This document shows, in pieces, positions 1 through 6,597 of a stretch of DNA of 12,542 bases. The position numbers and the translations under genes are program-made. Under the pieces are notes generated by a model that worked only from the letters and a program-made list of their open reading frames with translations, was not told the DNA's origin and did no database searches. The DNA comes from Blastococcus sp. GTDB lineage: Bacteria; Actinomycetota; Actinomycetes; Mycobacteriales; Geodermatophilaceae. The DNA is taken from the NCBI GenBank assembly GCA_025963345.1, contig JAOPUS010000135.1, positions 1 through 12,542 of the forward strand, given 5' to 3'. Each line of letters opens with the position of its first letter. Position 1 is the stretch's first letter.

Positions 1-27
1 TCCCCGCCGTCCCCGCCGTCCCCGCCC
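1..27 (+). repeat. Three tandem 9-bp units TCCCCGCCG inside fliK
   Basis: Three head-to-tail copies of TCCCCGCCG, the last with a final C, run from the window edge and encode Pro-Ala-Val triplets in the FliK linker. The array may continue to the left. It lies in low-complexity coding sequence and could vary in copy number, changing the length of the FliK ruler region. Confidence 0.6.
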
Positions 28-998
28 AGGAGGCGGCCGAGGTGCCCGCCGGGTTCACCGTCGTGCGCGCCGAGGGCCTCCCCGCGACGCCTCCCGCGGT
101 CCTGCCCGGAGCCACTGCGTCCGACGCCCCGACCGCCCAGGTCGTGGCCGCCACCCCGGCCCCGGTCGCCACGTCGACCGCCCCCGCAGCGGAGCCGCAG
201 GTCGACGTCCCCGCTGCCGAGCTCCCCGGCGTTGCGGCGGCGACCGTCACCTCGGCCGCCGTGGCCGGCGCCGTGCCGGCAGCCGCCGGCGACACGGGTG
301 CGCCGGACACCGGCGCGCCGACCGCTCCCACCACCGCGGTGAGCGCCGCGGGGGTCGCGGCGGGCGGAGAGGCGCAGTCCTCGGGTGCCGGGAGCTCGTC
401 ACAGCGGGGCACGGCGGACGGCGGCGCCACGCAGTCGGCCGCCCCGGTCGTCCCCTCGGTCTCCCCGACTCCGGCCGTCCCCGTCGTGGCGCCTGCCGGT
501 GACAGCGACGGGGCCACCGGAGCCCCGGCCGCCCAGCCCGTGGGCACGCAGGTCGCGCGTCAGGTCGCCGTCCTGCGGGGCGGTCCGGACGGCGCACACA
601 CGATGACCCTGGTGCTGACCCCCGACACCCTCGGTCCCGTGGAGGTCCAGGTGACCCTGCAGAAGGGCGCCGTCGACCTCACGCTGCGCGGCGCCCATGA
701 GCAGGGCCGGGCCGCTCTCCTCGACGCCCTCCCCGACCTCCGCCGCGACCTGGAGGCCGCCGGGCTGAGCTGTTCGAGCCTGGAGGTCGACCGCGACAGC
801 GGCGGCGCCTGGCTGGACCGGCACAGCGCCCAGCAGCAGGCAGCGGCGCAGCAGCAGGGCTTCGGTGACCGCGGCAGCCAGCAGGACCGGGCCGAGGGCC
901 GGTCACGACCCTGGGTCGGGTCTGCCGATACCCGTAGCAGTGGGCCCACGCCGCCCCCCAACCGATCCACGTCGTCCGGCGTGGACGTGCGTGTCTGA
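1..998 (+). CDS. fliK: Flagellar hook-length control protein FliK (5' end outside window)
   Basis: The frame is open to the left edge, so the gene starts upstream; a GTG at 42 is in frame but nothing marks it as the true start. About 331 residues are visible. The first 180 or so are a disordered Ala/Pro/Val/Thr-rich stretch, typical of the ruler part of FliK. The C-terminal FliK domain lies at about 549-791 and shows the family pattern LTPDTLGPVEVQV (615-653), followed by an amphipathic segment with LLDALPDLRRDLEAAGL. A Gln-rich tail with two QQQ runs follows. FliK is exported, measures hook length and signals through FlhB to switch export from hook to filament substrates; flhB is encoded in this same window. 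The stop overlaps the ribosome binding region of flgD, so the two are probably co-transcribed. The family call is firm; the unique N-terminal part could not be judged. Confidence 0.93.
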   Translation, partial: PAVPAVPAQEAAEVPAGFTVVRAEGLPATPPAVLPGATASDAPTAQVVAATPAPVATSTAPAAEPQVDVPAAELPGVAAATVTSAAVAGAVPAAAGDTGAPDTGAPTAPTTAVSAAGVAAGGEAQSSGAGSSSQRGTADGGATQSAAPVVPSVSPTPAVPVVAPAGDSDGATGAPAAQPVGTQVARQVAVLRGGPDGAHTMTLVLTPDTLGPVEVQVTLQKGAVDLTLRGAHEQGRAALLDALPDLRRDLEAAGLSCSSLEVDRDSGGAWLDRHSAQQQAAAQQQGFGDRGSQQDRAEGRSRPWVGSADTRSSGPTPPPNRSTSSGVDVRV

Positions 999-1016
999 GA
1001 AGGAGCTGACCGACCG

Positions 1017-1457
1017 ATGCCGGACGCAATGAGCGGAACGACCGGGACGACCCAGATCCCCCCAGCCTCCACGACGGTGGTCCGCAAGGACCAGAGCAGC
1101 CAGAAGGACATGTTCCTCAAGCTCCTCGTGGCCCAGATGAAGTACCAGGACCCGTCGAACCCCGCGAGCAGCAGCGAGTTCATGGCTCAGACGGCGACCT
1201 TCACCCAGGTGGAGAAGCTGGAGGAGATCGCCGCCCAGAACGCCTCCCTGTTGGCGCTGCAGCGCTCCAGCAGCGCCGGCGCCCTCGTCGGGCGCACCGT
1301 CAGCTACACCGACGAGAACGGCGCGACGAAGACCGGCCTGGTCACCTCCGTCCGGCTCGGCAGCGACACGAAAGAGGCCACGGCGATGGTCGGTGGCGTC
1401 TCGGTCTCGATGGGTCGCATCACCGAGGTCGCCAGCACCGCGGCGACGACCTCCTGA
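1017..1457 (+). CDS. flgD: Flagellar hook assembly scaffold protein FlgD, short form
   Basis: A 146-residue protein with the diagnostic FlgD N-terminal region at about residues 27-70, including DMFLKLLVAQMKYQDPSNP, EFMAQTATFTQVEKLEEI and the following QNASLLALQ. FlgD forms the temporary cap at the hook tip under which FlgE polymerises. Residues 90-140 (LVGRTVSY, then a small beta-rich segment) look like the Tudor-like part of FlgD. The larger Ig-like domain of proteobacterial FlgD (about 230 residues in E. coli) is absent, as in the roughly 140-residue Bacillus protein. ATG 1017 is chosen because GAAGGAG at 999-1005 precedes it; a second ATG at 1029 is possible. The gene sits 18 bases after fliK and before flgE, the normal hook module order. 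Confidence 0.96.
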   Translation: MPDAMSGTTGTTQIPPASTTVVRKDQSSQKDMFLKLLVAQMKYQDPSNPASSSEFMAQTATFTQVEKLEEIAAQNASLLALQRSSSAGALVGRTVSYTDENGATKTGLVTSVRLGSDTKEATAMVGGVSVSMGRITEVASTAATTS

Positions 1458-1523
1458 CCGGCCTCCCCACCCCTCCCGAATTCCCCGCCGTCCGGCGACC
1501 CCACACCTGAGGAGTTTCTCCCC

Positions 1524-2762
1524 ATGCTTCGTTCCATGTTCTCGGCAATCTCCGGCCTCCGCGCGCACCAGACCAAGATGGACGTCACCGGCAACAACAT
1601 CGCCAACGTCAACACGGTCGGCTTCAAAGGCAGCCAGACCGTCTTCCAGGACACCCTGTCCCAGGTGATCCGCGCCGGTGGCGCACCGGCGGCGGACCGG
1701 GGTGGCTCGAACCCGGCGCAGGTCGGGCTGGGCGTCAAGGTCGCGGGTGTCAGCACCAACTGGACCCAGGGCGCGACGCAGTCGACCGGGCGCTCGACGG
1801 ACTTCATGATCGAGGGCGACGGCTCCTTCGTGACCCGAGCAGGCACCGAGCAGCTCTACACCCGCGCCGGTTCCTTCGACTTCGACGGCTCCGGCAAGCT
1901 CGTCACGCCGTCCGGCTCGATCCTGCAGGGCTGGATGGCGGACGCGAACGGCGTCGTCAACAAGAACGGCCCCGTGACGGACCTCTCGGTGCCCTACGGA
2001 CAGCTCGTCAACCCGAAGGCCTCCACGAGCGGGAGCGTCGAGGGCAACCTGCCCTCGGACGCCGTCGTCGGAACCGTCCTCCAGACGAACACCAAGATGT
2101 ACGACGCCCAAGGCGTCGAGCAGGACGTCTCCTACACGTTCACCAAGATGGGCGCGAACGACTGGGACATGGACGTGGTCGCCAACGGCATCACGCTGGT
2201 GAACAACGCGACCGTCTCGTTCGACGCGTCGGGCGTGCTGACCGCGCCCACCGCGCCGGCCAGCCTCGCGCCCTTCAACCCGGCCACCATCAACGCCGGC
2301 GCCTTCCCGAGTTGGCCCGGCCCGGTCACGATCGACCTCTCCGGGATCAGCCAGTTCGGTGGCTCGAGCGACGTCACCGCGCCCCAGCAGGACGGGTACG
2401 CGCTGGGCTCGCTGCAGTCTTTCCAGCTGGGCAACGACGGCACGATCATGGGCGTCTACTCCAACGGCCTGCGTCAGCCGCTGGGCCAGCTCGCCGTCGC
2501 CTCCTTCAACAACCCCAGCGGTCTGGAGAAGGCCGGCGGCTCGTCCTTCCGCGTCGGCGACAACTCCGGTGTCGCGATGGTTGGCCTGGCGGGCGCCGGT
2601 GGACGCGGCGTGCTCAACTCCGGCGCGCTGGAGATGTCCAACGTCGACCTCGCCGAGGAGTTCACCGGCCTGATCGTCGCCCAGCGCGGCTTCCAGGCCA
2701 ACAGCCGAGTGATCACCAGCTCCGACGAGATCCTGCAGGACCTGGTCAACCTCAAGCGCTGA
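1524..2762 (+). CDS. flgE: Flagellar hook protein FlgE
   Basis: A 412-residue protein of the flagellar rod/hook family. The N-terminus (MLRSMFSAISGLRAHQTKMD, then VTGNNIANVNTVGFKGS) is the conserved D0 segment. The C-terminus (ALEMSNVDLAEEFTGLIVAQ, then a segment ending in ILQDLVNLKR) is the matching C-terminal helix. The central part, about residues 85-330, holds the D1/D2 domains, including YDAQGVEQDVSYTF. FlgE polymerises outside the cell into the hook that joins rod and filament. The central insert, adhesion-like SxG sequences and length are in the usual FlgE range, and the neighbours flgD and fliK separate it from FlgG or FlgF. ATG 1524 has TGAGGAG at 1508-1514. The 66 bases between flgD and flgE hold no other feature I can support. 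A strong terminator follows the gene. Confidence 0.97.
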   Translation: MLRSMFSAISGLRAHQTKMDVTGNNIANVNTVGFKGSQTVFQDTLSQVIRAGGAPAADRGGSNPAQVGLGVKVAGVSTNWTQGATQSTGRSTDFMIEGDGSFVTRAGTEQLYTRAGSFDFDGSGKLVTPSGSILQGWMADANGVVNKNGPVTDLSVPYGQLVNPKASTSGSVEGNLPSDAVVGTVLQTNTKMYDAQGVEQDVSYTFTKMGANDWDMDVVANGITLVNNATVSFDASGVLTAPTAPASLAPFNPATINAGAFPSWPGPVTIDLSGISQFGGSSDVTAPQQDGYALGSLQSFQLGNDGTIMGVYSNGLRQPLGQLAVASFNNPSGLEKAGGSSFRVGDNSGVAMVGLAGAGGRGVLNSGALEMSNVDLAEEFTGLIVAQRGFQANSRVITSSDEILQDLVNLKR

Positions 2763-2793
2763 TCCGGCCACTGATCGCAGCGCCGGCTTCCAC

Positions 2794-2837
2794 CGCGGCC
2801 CGGTCACCCCTTCGGGTGGCCGGGCCGCGCGCTTTTT
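2794..2837 (+). terminator. Rho-independent terminator after flgE
   Basis: A 16-bp stem (2794-2809 with 2814-2829) contains a single T-G wobble and closes on a four-base CTTC loop. It is followed after three bases by five T residues at 2833-2837. Stem strength plus T tract make this a textbook intrinsic terminator, placed 31 bases after the flgE stop. It should end or strongly reduce transcription from the hook module before flbD and motA. Confidence 0.88.
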
Positions 2838-2840
2838 CCG

Positions 2841-2871
2841 CGTCATTCCGGGGTCTTTCCCCGGGGTGACG
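2841..2871 (+). other. Second hairpin downstream of the flgE terminator
   Basis: CGTCATTCCGGGG (2841-2853) pairs with CCCCGGGGTGACG (2859-2871) across a TCTTT loop. The 13-bp stem includes two T-G wobbles, so it is more stable as + strand RNA than as a DNA palindrome. No T tract follows. It may back up the terminator, protect a 3' end, or act as an insulator before the promoter motif that follows. Confidence 0.6.
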
Positions 2872-2877
2872 GGGCTG

Positions 2878-2911
2878 TTCGGCTCAAGGAAAGCCCCGGG
2901 TGAGCCGAAGA
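2878..2911 (+). promoter_or_regulatory. Candidate FliA (sigma-28 type) promoter for flbD-motA-motB, in a perfect inverted repeat
   Basis: CTCA at 2883-2886, a 17-base spacer and GCCGAA at 2904-2909 match the FliA-type promoter consensus I recall for the motile actinobacterium Actinoplanes (CTCA, 15-17 bases, GCCGAA). They also resemble the sigma-28/WhiG -10 sequence GCCGATAA. The site lies just after a terminator and about 54 bases before the flbD start, where a new promoter is expected. The flanks form TTCGGCTCA (2878-2886) and TGAGCCGAA (2901-2909), a 9-bp perfect inverted repeat with a 14-base centre, so the same motif reads on the minus strand. The consensus comparison is from memory; transcription is inferred. 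Confidence 0.65.
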
Positions 2912-2964
2912 GAAGAGTGCCGTCCCCGCCCGTTCCGGGCCCCACCGAGCAAGAGGACCGACCC

Positions 2965-3258
2965 GTGATCCGTGTGACGCGCCTGAACGGAGAGCGGTTC
3001 GCGCTCAACCCCGACCTGATCGAGCGGGTCGAGGGCCACCCCGACACGGTCGCCTTCCTCATCGACGGCACCAAGTACGTGGTCAAGGAGAGCGTGGACG
3101 AGGTGCTCCTGGAGATCCGCGAGTACCGCGCCGGGATCCTCGCCACGTCCTACGAGATGGACCGCGGCGAGTACCGCTCCGCCCTGACCGACGAAGAGCC
3201 CACCGACGTTCCCGCCGTGTCCTCCGTCGTCCCGTTCCCGAGCCGAGAGGAGCGCTGA
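2965..3258 (+). CDS. FlbD/SwrD-like flagellar protein
   Basis: A 97-residue protein starting IRVTRLNGERFALNPDLIER after the GTG, which is the full N-terminal signature of the small FlbD (FlbD/YlzI/SwrD) family. A beta-rich segment with TVAFLIDGTKYVVKESVDEV follows. In Bacillus, SwrD is about 70 residues, is encoded after flgE in the fla/che operon, and raises motor torque; the Caulobacter sigma-54 activator called FlbD is unrelated. The extra 30 or so C-terminal residues here are polar and probably disordered. The frame is open upstream to 2866, but GTG 2965 is preferred because it matches the family N-terminus and has AAGAGGA at 2951-2957. It is immediately followed by motA, with the motA binding site inside its 3' end, which fits a role in stator function. 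Family assignment is firm; the torque role is by analogy. Confidence 0.9.
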   Translation: MIRVTRLNGERFALNPDLIERVEGHPDTVAFLIDGTKYVVKESVDEVLLEIREYRAGILATSYEMDRGEYRSALTDEEPTDVPAVSSVVPFPSREER

Positions 3259-3261
3259 CCC

Positions 3262-4032
3262 ATGGATCCGGCGACTCTGATCGGCATCGCGCTGGGGGTC
3301 GGCTCCCTGCTTGCACTGATGATCATGGAGGGCTCCAGCCCCATGGCCATCGTGCTGCTGCCGCCCCTGATCCTCGTCTTCGGCGGCACCTTCGGTGCGG
3401 CCATCGCGGGCTCGGCCATGGCCGACGTCAAGAAGATCGGCGGCTGGTTCAAGCAGGCCCTGTTGCCGCCGAAGGTTCCGCCGGTCTCTGACCGGATCGC
3501 CACCCTGGTCAGCCTCGCCGAGAAGGCCCGCAAGGAAGGTCTGCTGGCCCTGGAGGCGCAGGTCAAGGACATCGACGACCCGTTCCTCAAGCGCGGCCTG
3601 CAGATGGGCATCGACGGCACCGACCCCGAGGAGCTGCGCGCCGTCCTCGAGGGCGAGATCTCGGCCAAGAAGGGCGAGGACAAGGTCGCCGCCAAGTTCT
3701 TCAATGCCATGGGCGGCTACGCGCCGACCATCGGGATCATCGGCACCGTCGTGGGCCTGATCCACGTGCTCGAGAACCTCTCGAGTCCCGAATCCCTCGG
3801 CCCGCTGATCGCCAGCGCCTTCGTCGCAACCCTGTGGGGCGTCCTCTCCGCGAACCTCTTCTGGCTGCCCATGGGCGCCAAGATCATGCGGATCAGCGAG
3901 CTGCAGGCCGCGCAGATGGAGCTGCTGGTCGAGGGCATCACCGAGATCCAGGCCGGCACCAGCCCGCGCGCCGTCCGCCAGAAGTTGACCGCACTCGTGC
4001 CGCCGAGTGAGGTCGCGCGGGAGGCGGCATGA
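3262..4032 (+). CDS. motA: Flagellar motor stator protein MotA
   Basis: A 256-residue membrane protein with the MotA/TolQ/ExbB layout: two N-terminal membrane segments (about 5-22 and 28-50), a cytoplasmic loop of about 100 residues, and two further membrane segments (about 153-172 and 180-202). Key residues are at the expected places: Arg90 and Glu98 in the loop (rotor contact), Pro155 in GGYAPTIGIIGTVVGL and Pro203 in FWLPMG (proton-coupled conformational change). With MotB it forms the ion-driven stator that turns the rotor through FliG. ATG 3262 is preceded by AGAGGAG ending at 3252. Its stop overlaps the motB start as ATGA, implying translational coupling. MotA rather than sodium-type PomA is the likelier reading, though the ion was not determined from the sequence. 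Confidence 0.97.
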   Translation: MDPATLIGIALGVGSLLALMIMEGSSPMAIVLLPPLILVFGGTFGAAIAGSAMADVKKIGGWFKQALLPPKVPPVSDRIATLVSLAEKARKEGLLALEAQVKDIDDPFLKRGLQMGIDGTDPEELRAVLEGEISAKKGEDKVAAKFFNAMGGYAPTIGIIGTVVGLIHVLENLSSPESLGPLIASAFVATLWGVLSANLFWLPMGAKIMRISELQAAQMELLVEGITEIQAGTSPRAVRQKLTALVPPSEVAREAA

Positions 4033-4934
4033 GCGGCTCAGCGCACCCGGGCCGCAAGCGCCCGAAGAAGCACGAGGAGGAGGAGCACGAGAACCACGAG
4101 CGGTGGCTGGTCTCCTACGCCGACATGGTCACTCTGCTCATGTGCCTCTTCATCGTGCTCTTCGCGATGAGCCAGGTCGACAAGGCCAAGTTCGCCGCCC
4201 TCTCGGCCGGCCTGTCGGCCAGTTTCGGCGCCCCGATCACCGCGCTGCCGGGCACCACGCCCGAAGGCTCGGTGCTGGACGCGCTCCCTTCCCCGGTGGA
4301 TCTCGCGGCCGGCATCGCACCGGACCAGAAGGCCGCCCAGGCCGACGTCGACGCGGCTGCCTCGCAGGCGGCCGCCGAACGAGCCAAGCGCGTCGCGGCC
4401 GAGGCCTCGGGCGCCTACGACGAACTGGCCGCCACCCGTGACGCGATCGACGGGGCCCTCGCCGCGGCGGGCTACGGCGGTGCCGCGCGCTACGAGATCG
4501 ACGAGCGCGGGCTGGTGGTCCACATCGTCGCCGACGCCGTCCTCTTCGATGCCGAGGAGGCGGTCCTGCGCGCCGAGGGCCGCGCCATCCTGGACGCCGT
4601 CGCCCCGACGCTCACCTCGCTGCCCAACGTGCTGCGCGTAGAGGGTCACGCCAACCACCTGCCGGTCACCCCGGGAGGGCGGTGGCCCTCCAACTGGGAG
4701 CTGTCGGCCTACCGGGCGACGACGGTGCTCACCTACCTGGCCCGTGACGGCGTGCCCGAGCCACGGATGTACGCCGCCGGCTACGGCTCGACCCAGCCGC
4801 TGGTGCCCGAGACCGACCGCACGGCGATCACGGTCAACCGCCGGGTCGACATCGTCGTCCTGTCCAACGCCTCGGCAGAGGCCAATGCCCTGCTGCCGGG
4901 TATCGACGCCGCACATCGAGGAGTCACGCCATGA
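4029..4934 (+). CDS. motB: Flagellar motor stator protein MotB
   Basis: A 301-residue protein with a charged cytoplasmic N-terminus (a Lys/Glu/His-rich stretch to residue 25) and one membrane segment at about 29-49. The ion-binding aspartate is Asp32 in SYADMVTLLMCLFIVLF, the same number as in E. coli MotB. An Ala-rich linker at about 95-145 precedes a C-terminal OmpA/MotB peptidoglycan-binding domain (about 160-280) with VEGHAN (204-209), SNWELSAYRA (221-230) and NRRVDIVVL (270-278). It anchors MotA to the cell wall and carries the proton path. The usual VEGHTD reads VEGHAN here, a mild variation. GGGAGG at 4019-4024 precedes ATG 4029. ATGA overlaps join it to both motA and fliL. Confidence 0.97.
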   Translation: MSGSAHPGRKRPKKHEEEEHENHERWLVSYADMVTLLMCLFIVLFAMSQVDKAKFAALSAGLSASFGAPITALPGTTPEGSVLDALPSPVDLAAGIAPDQKAAQADVDAAASQAAAERAKRVAAEASGAYDELAATRDAIDGALAAAGYGGAARYEIDERGLVVHIVADAVLFDAEEAVLRAEGRAILDAVAPTLTSLPNVLRVEGHANHLPVTPGGRWPSNWELSAYRATTVLTYLARDGVPEPRMYAAGYGSTQPLVPETDRTAITVNRRVDIVVLSNASAEANALLPGIDAAHRGVTP

Positions 4935-5377
4935 GCACCAAAGAGAAGGCCACAGGGACCGACGAGGCGCCCGCCAAGGGCAAGAAGAAGCTGATGCTGA
5001 TCCTGCTCGTGGTGATCCTCGCCGCGGCCGGAGCGGCCTACTTCTTCCTCTTCTCGGGTTCCAGCTCGGCGGCCGAGGAGCCGGTCGCGGGCGACGTCCT
5101 GGTGCTCGAGCCCCTCGCCGTCAACCTCGCCGGCGGCGGCTACCTGAAGATCGGGGTGACCCTGCAGTTCACCGAGGCGGGCAGCGCCGGTCACGGTGGC
5201 AGCGGACCCGACGGGTCGAAGGCGACCGACCTGATCATCTCGACGTTCTCGCAGGCCGCGCCGGCGGACGTGTCGGGCGCCCGCGATGCCCTGAAGGAAG
5301 CCCTCCAGGCGAAGATCATCGAGGCTTATCACGGCGACGTGATGGAGATCTACTACAACGAGTACGTGACCCAGTAG
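4931..5377 (+). CDS. fliL: Flagellar basal body-associated protein FliL
   Basis: A 148-residue single-pass protein: Lys-rich cytoplasmic start, a membrane segment at about 21-42, then an extracytoplasmic FliL domain beginning VLVLEPLAVNLAGGGYLKIG (56-75). The C-terminal part with AKIIEAYHGDVMEIYYNEYV is also FliL-like. FliL surrounds the stator and stabilises or tunes it, often by stomatin-like assembly. A Gly/Ser/His-rich insert at about 82-96 sits where many FliL proteins have a short loop. The start overlaps the motB stop (ATGA), and GAGGAG at 4918-4923 supports ATG 4931. Position after motB fits the role. fliL is the last gene before a 135-base spacer, so it may end the torque transcription unit. 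Confidence 0.93.
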   Translation: MSTKEKATGTDEAPAKGKKKLMLILLVVILAAAGAAYFFLFSGSSSAAEEPVAGDVLVLEPLAVNLAGGGYLKIGVTLQFTEAGSAGHGGSGPDGSKATDLIISTFSQAAPADVSGARDALKEALQAKIIEAYHGDVMEIYYNEYVTQ

Positions 5378-5451
5378 CCCCCGTCGGTCTTCCCGGCCCG
5401 ACGTCACGCAACAGGCACGCTCCGCACCACCCGTCACACCCCTCCCAGAGG

Positions 5452-5477
5452 ACCGGCGGCGTCTCGGCGCCGCCGGT
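5452..5477 (+). other. Strong hairpin between fliL and fliM
   Basis: ACCGGCGGCG (5452-5461) and CGCCGCCGGT (5468-5477) form a perfect 10-bp stem with a six-base loop in the 135-base gap after fliL. There is no T tract. In a high-GC genome it could still act as a terminator or attenuator, or as an RNA-stability element between the stator and switch genes. Confidence 0.6.
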
Positions 5478-5502
5478 CAGGGTCGGTCCCGGCTCCGCCG
5501 AT
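5476..5502 (+). promoter_or_regulatory. Weak FliA-like promoter candidate upstream of fliM
   Basis: GTCA at 5476-5479, a 17-base spacer and GCCGAT at 5497-5502 resemble the motif before flbD (CTCA, 17 bases, GCCGAA), with one mismatch in each half. The -35-like half overlaps the end of the preceding hairpin. The predicted transcription start would fall very near the fliM GTG at 5513, leaving almost no leader, which weakens the call. Confidence 0.3.
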
Positions 5503-5512
5503 GAGGTGGAAC

Positions 5513-6517
5513 GTGACCACGCCCGAGACCGGACCGGCCCCCAGTGAGCCGGATGTCCGATCGCCGTCGGAGTCACCGGTCCCGCCCGCTGCCGCGCCGG
5601 TCTCCGCCGGCCGCAGTCGCCGGGGCGAGCCGCGGACCTACGACTTCCGCCGCCCCACGAAGCTCTCCCGTGAACACGTCCGGGTCCTGCAGATCGCGCA
5701 GGAGGCCTTCGCCCGGCAGGCGACCACGATCCTCACCACGTTCCTCCGCGCCGGCGCCCGGCTGGAGCTCGTCGGCATCGAGCAGTTCTCCTACGACGAC
5801 TACGTGGTGACGCTGCCCAACCCGGTCTTCATCTCCACGTTCAGCCTGGAGCCGATGGCCGGCAAGGGGATGCTCGCCTACCCCCTCGACATCGCCATGG
5901 CCATCGTCGACCACATGCTGGGTGGCTCCGGCCGGGCCGACCAGCCCAGCCGGCCGATGACGGCGATGGAGACCACCATCACCAACCACCTGCTCGACCG
6001 GCTGCTCGACGAGTTCGCCGCGTCGTTCGGCACGATCACCGAGATCCAGCCGGCGCTGCTCGGCCACGAGTACAACCCGCAACTGGCCCAGGCCGCCGCC
6101 GGTTCGGACACGGTGATGGTCGCCTCGTACACGATGTCGGTCGGCACCCGCGAGGGCGAGGCCACGCTGGTCCTGCCGTTCTCGTCGTTCGCCCAGGCGC
6201 TGAACAACGCCGCCTCCCCGCAGCTGTCCGAGTCCGCGATCGCCAAGCGCAAGCGGGCCGCGGAGGCGCTCACCGCCCGGCTCAACCTGGTCCCGGTGGA
6301 CGTCAGCGTGCGGTTCGCGCCGCTCACGGTGTCCTCGGCCGACCTGCTCTCCCTCGCCGTCGGCGACGTCCTGCTGCTGCGCCATCCGCCGGACGCGCCG
6401 CTCGAGGTCACCACGAACGACGTGACGTTCGCGTATGCGATCGCCAGCAACCACCGGCGCCGGCTTGCCGCCGCCATCGTCCCGACCCCGTACGCCGCCG
6501 CGAAGGACACCGCGTGA
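5513..6517 (+). CDS. fliM: Flagellar motor switch protein FliM
   Basis: A 334-residue protein. The middle domain (about 50-245) has the FliM pattern, including LEPMAGKGMLAYPLDIAMAI (112-131) and GGSGR (137-141). The C-terminal SpoA domain (about 250-322) contains LNLVPVDVSVRF and AVGDVLLL. FliM links FliG to FliN in the C-ring and normally receives CheY-P. The first 40 residues are Pro/Ser/Thr-rich and contain nothing like the usual LSQxEIDALL docking motif, and no upstream in-frame start would restore it. GTG 5513 is chosen because GAGGTG (5503-5508) sits at the right distance; an ATG at 5501 would add MRWN but has no visible ribosome binding site. The stop lies inside a small repeat element that leads into fliN. 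Confidence 0.95.
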   Translation: MTTPETGPAPSEPDVRSPSESPVPPAAAPVSAGRSRRGEPRTYDFRRPTKLSREHVRVLQIAQEAFARQATTILTTFLRAGARLELVGIEQFSYDDYVVTLPNPVFISTFSLEPMAGKGMLAYPLDIAMAIVDHMLGGSGRADQPSRPMTAMETTITNHLLDRLLDEFAASFGTITEIQPALLGHEYNPQLAQAAAGSDTVMVASYTMSVGTREGEATLVLPFSSFAQALNNAASPQLSESAIAKRKRAAEALTARLNLVPVDVSVRFAPLTVSSADLLSLAVGDVLLLRHPPDAPLEVTTNDVTFAYAIASNHRRRLAAAIVPTPYAAAKDTA

Positions 6518-6597
6518 CCGAGCTTGCGAGGTCACGTAACAGCACAGCACCGCCCGCGGTCATGCGACCGACGAGCGCCAGCGAGGAGAGAGCATGA
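6514..6597 (+). repeat. MIRU-like intergenic element, copy A, with a 27-codon reading frame
   Basis: The fliM-fliN spacer closely resembles the fliN-fliO spacer at 7337-7417. Shared blocks in order are TGCGAGGTCACG (6525), GTCATG (6559), CGAGCGCC (6572) and GCGAGG (6581). A reading frame starts at GTG 6514, overlapping the fliM stop as GTGA. It runs 27 codons and ends at TGA 6595-6597, overlapping the fliN start as ATGA. GAAGGA at 6502-6507 lies six bases before this GTG. The element also supplies the fliN binding site GAGGAG (6583-6588). Size, insertion at a stop/start overlap and the preserved short frame match what is known of mycobacterial MIRUs. That relationship is inference, and the peptide may matter only for translational coupling. 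Confidence 0.65.

Noticed and set aside
2866..2964. N-terminal extension of the FlbD-like protein by 33 codons
   Set aside because: The extension overlaps the promoter motif and hairpin, has no family similarity, and GTG 2965 matches the family N-terminus with a good ribosome binding site.
903..3146. A 747-codon open frame on the minus strand
   Set aside because: It lies antisense to flgD, flgE and flbD, its protein is Arg/Gly/Asp/Val-biased low complexity with no family pattern, and such shadow frames are common at this GC content.
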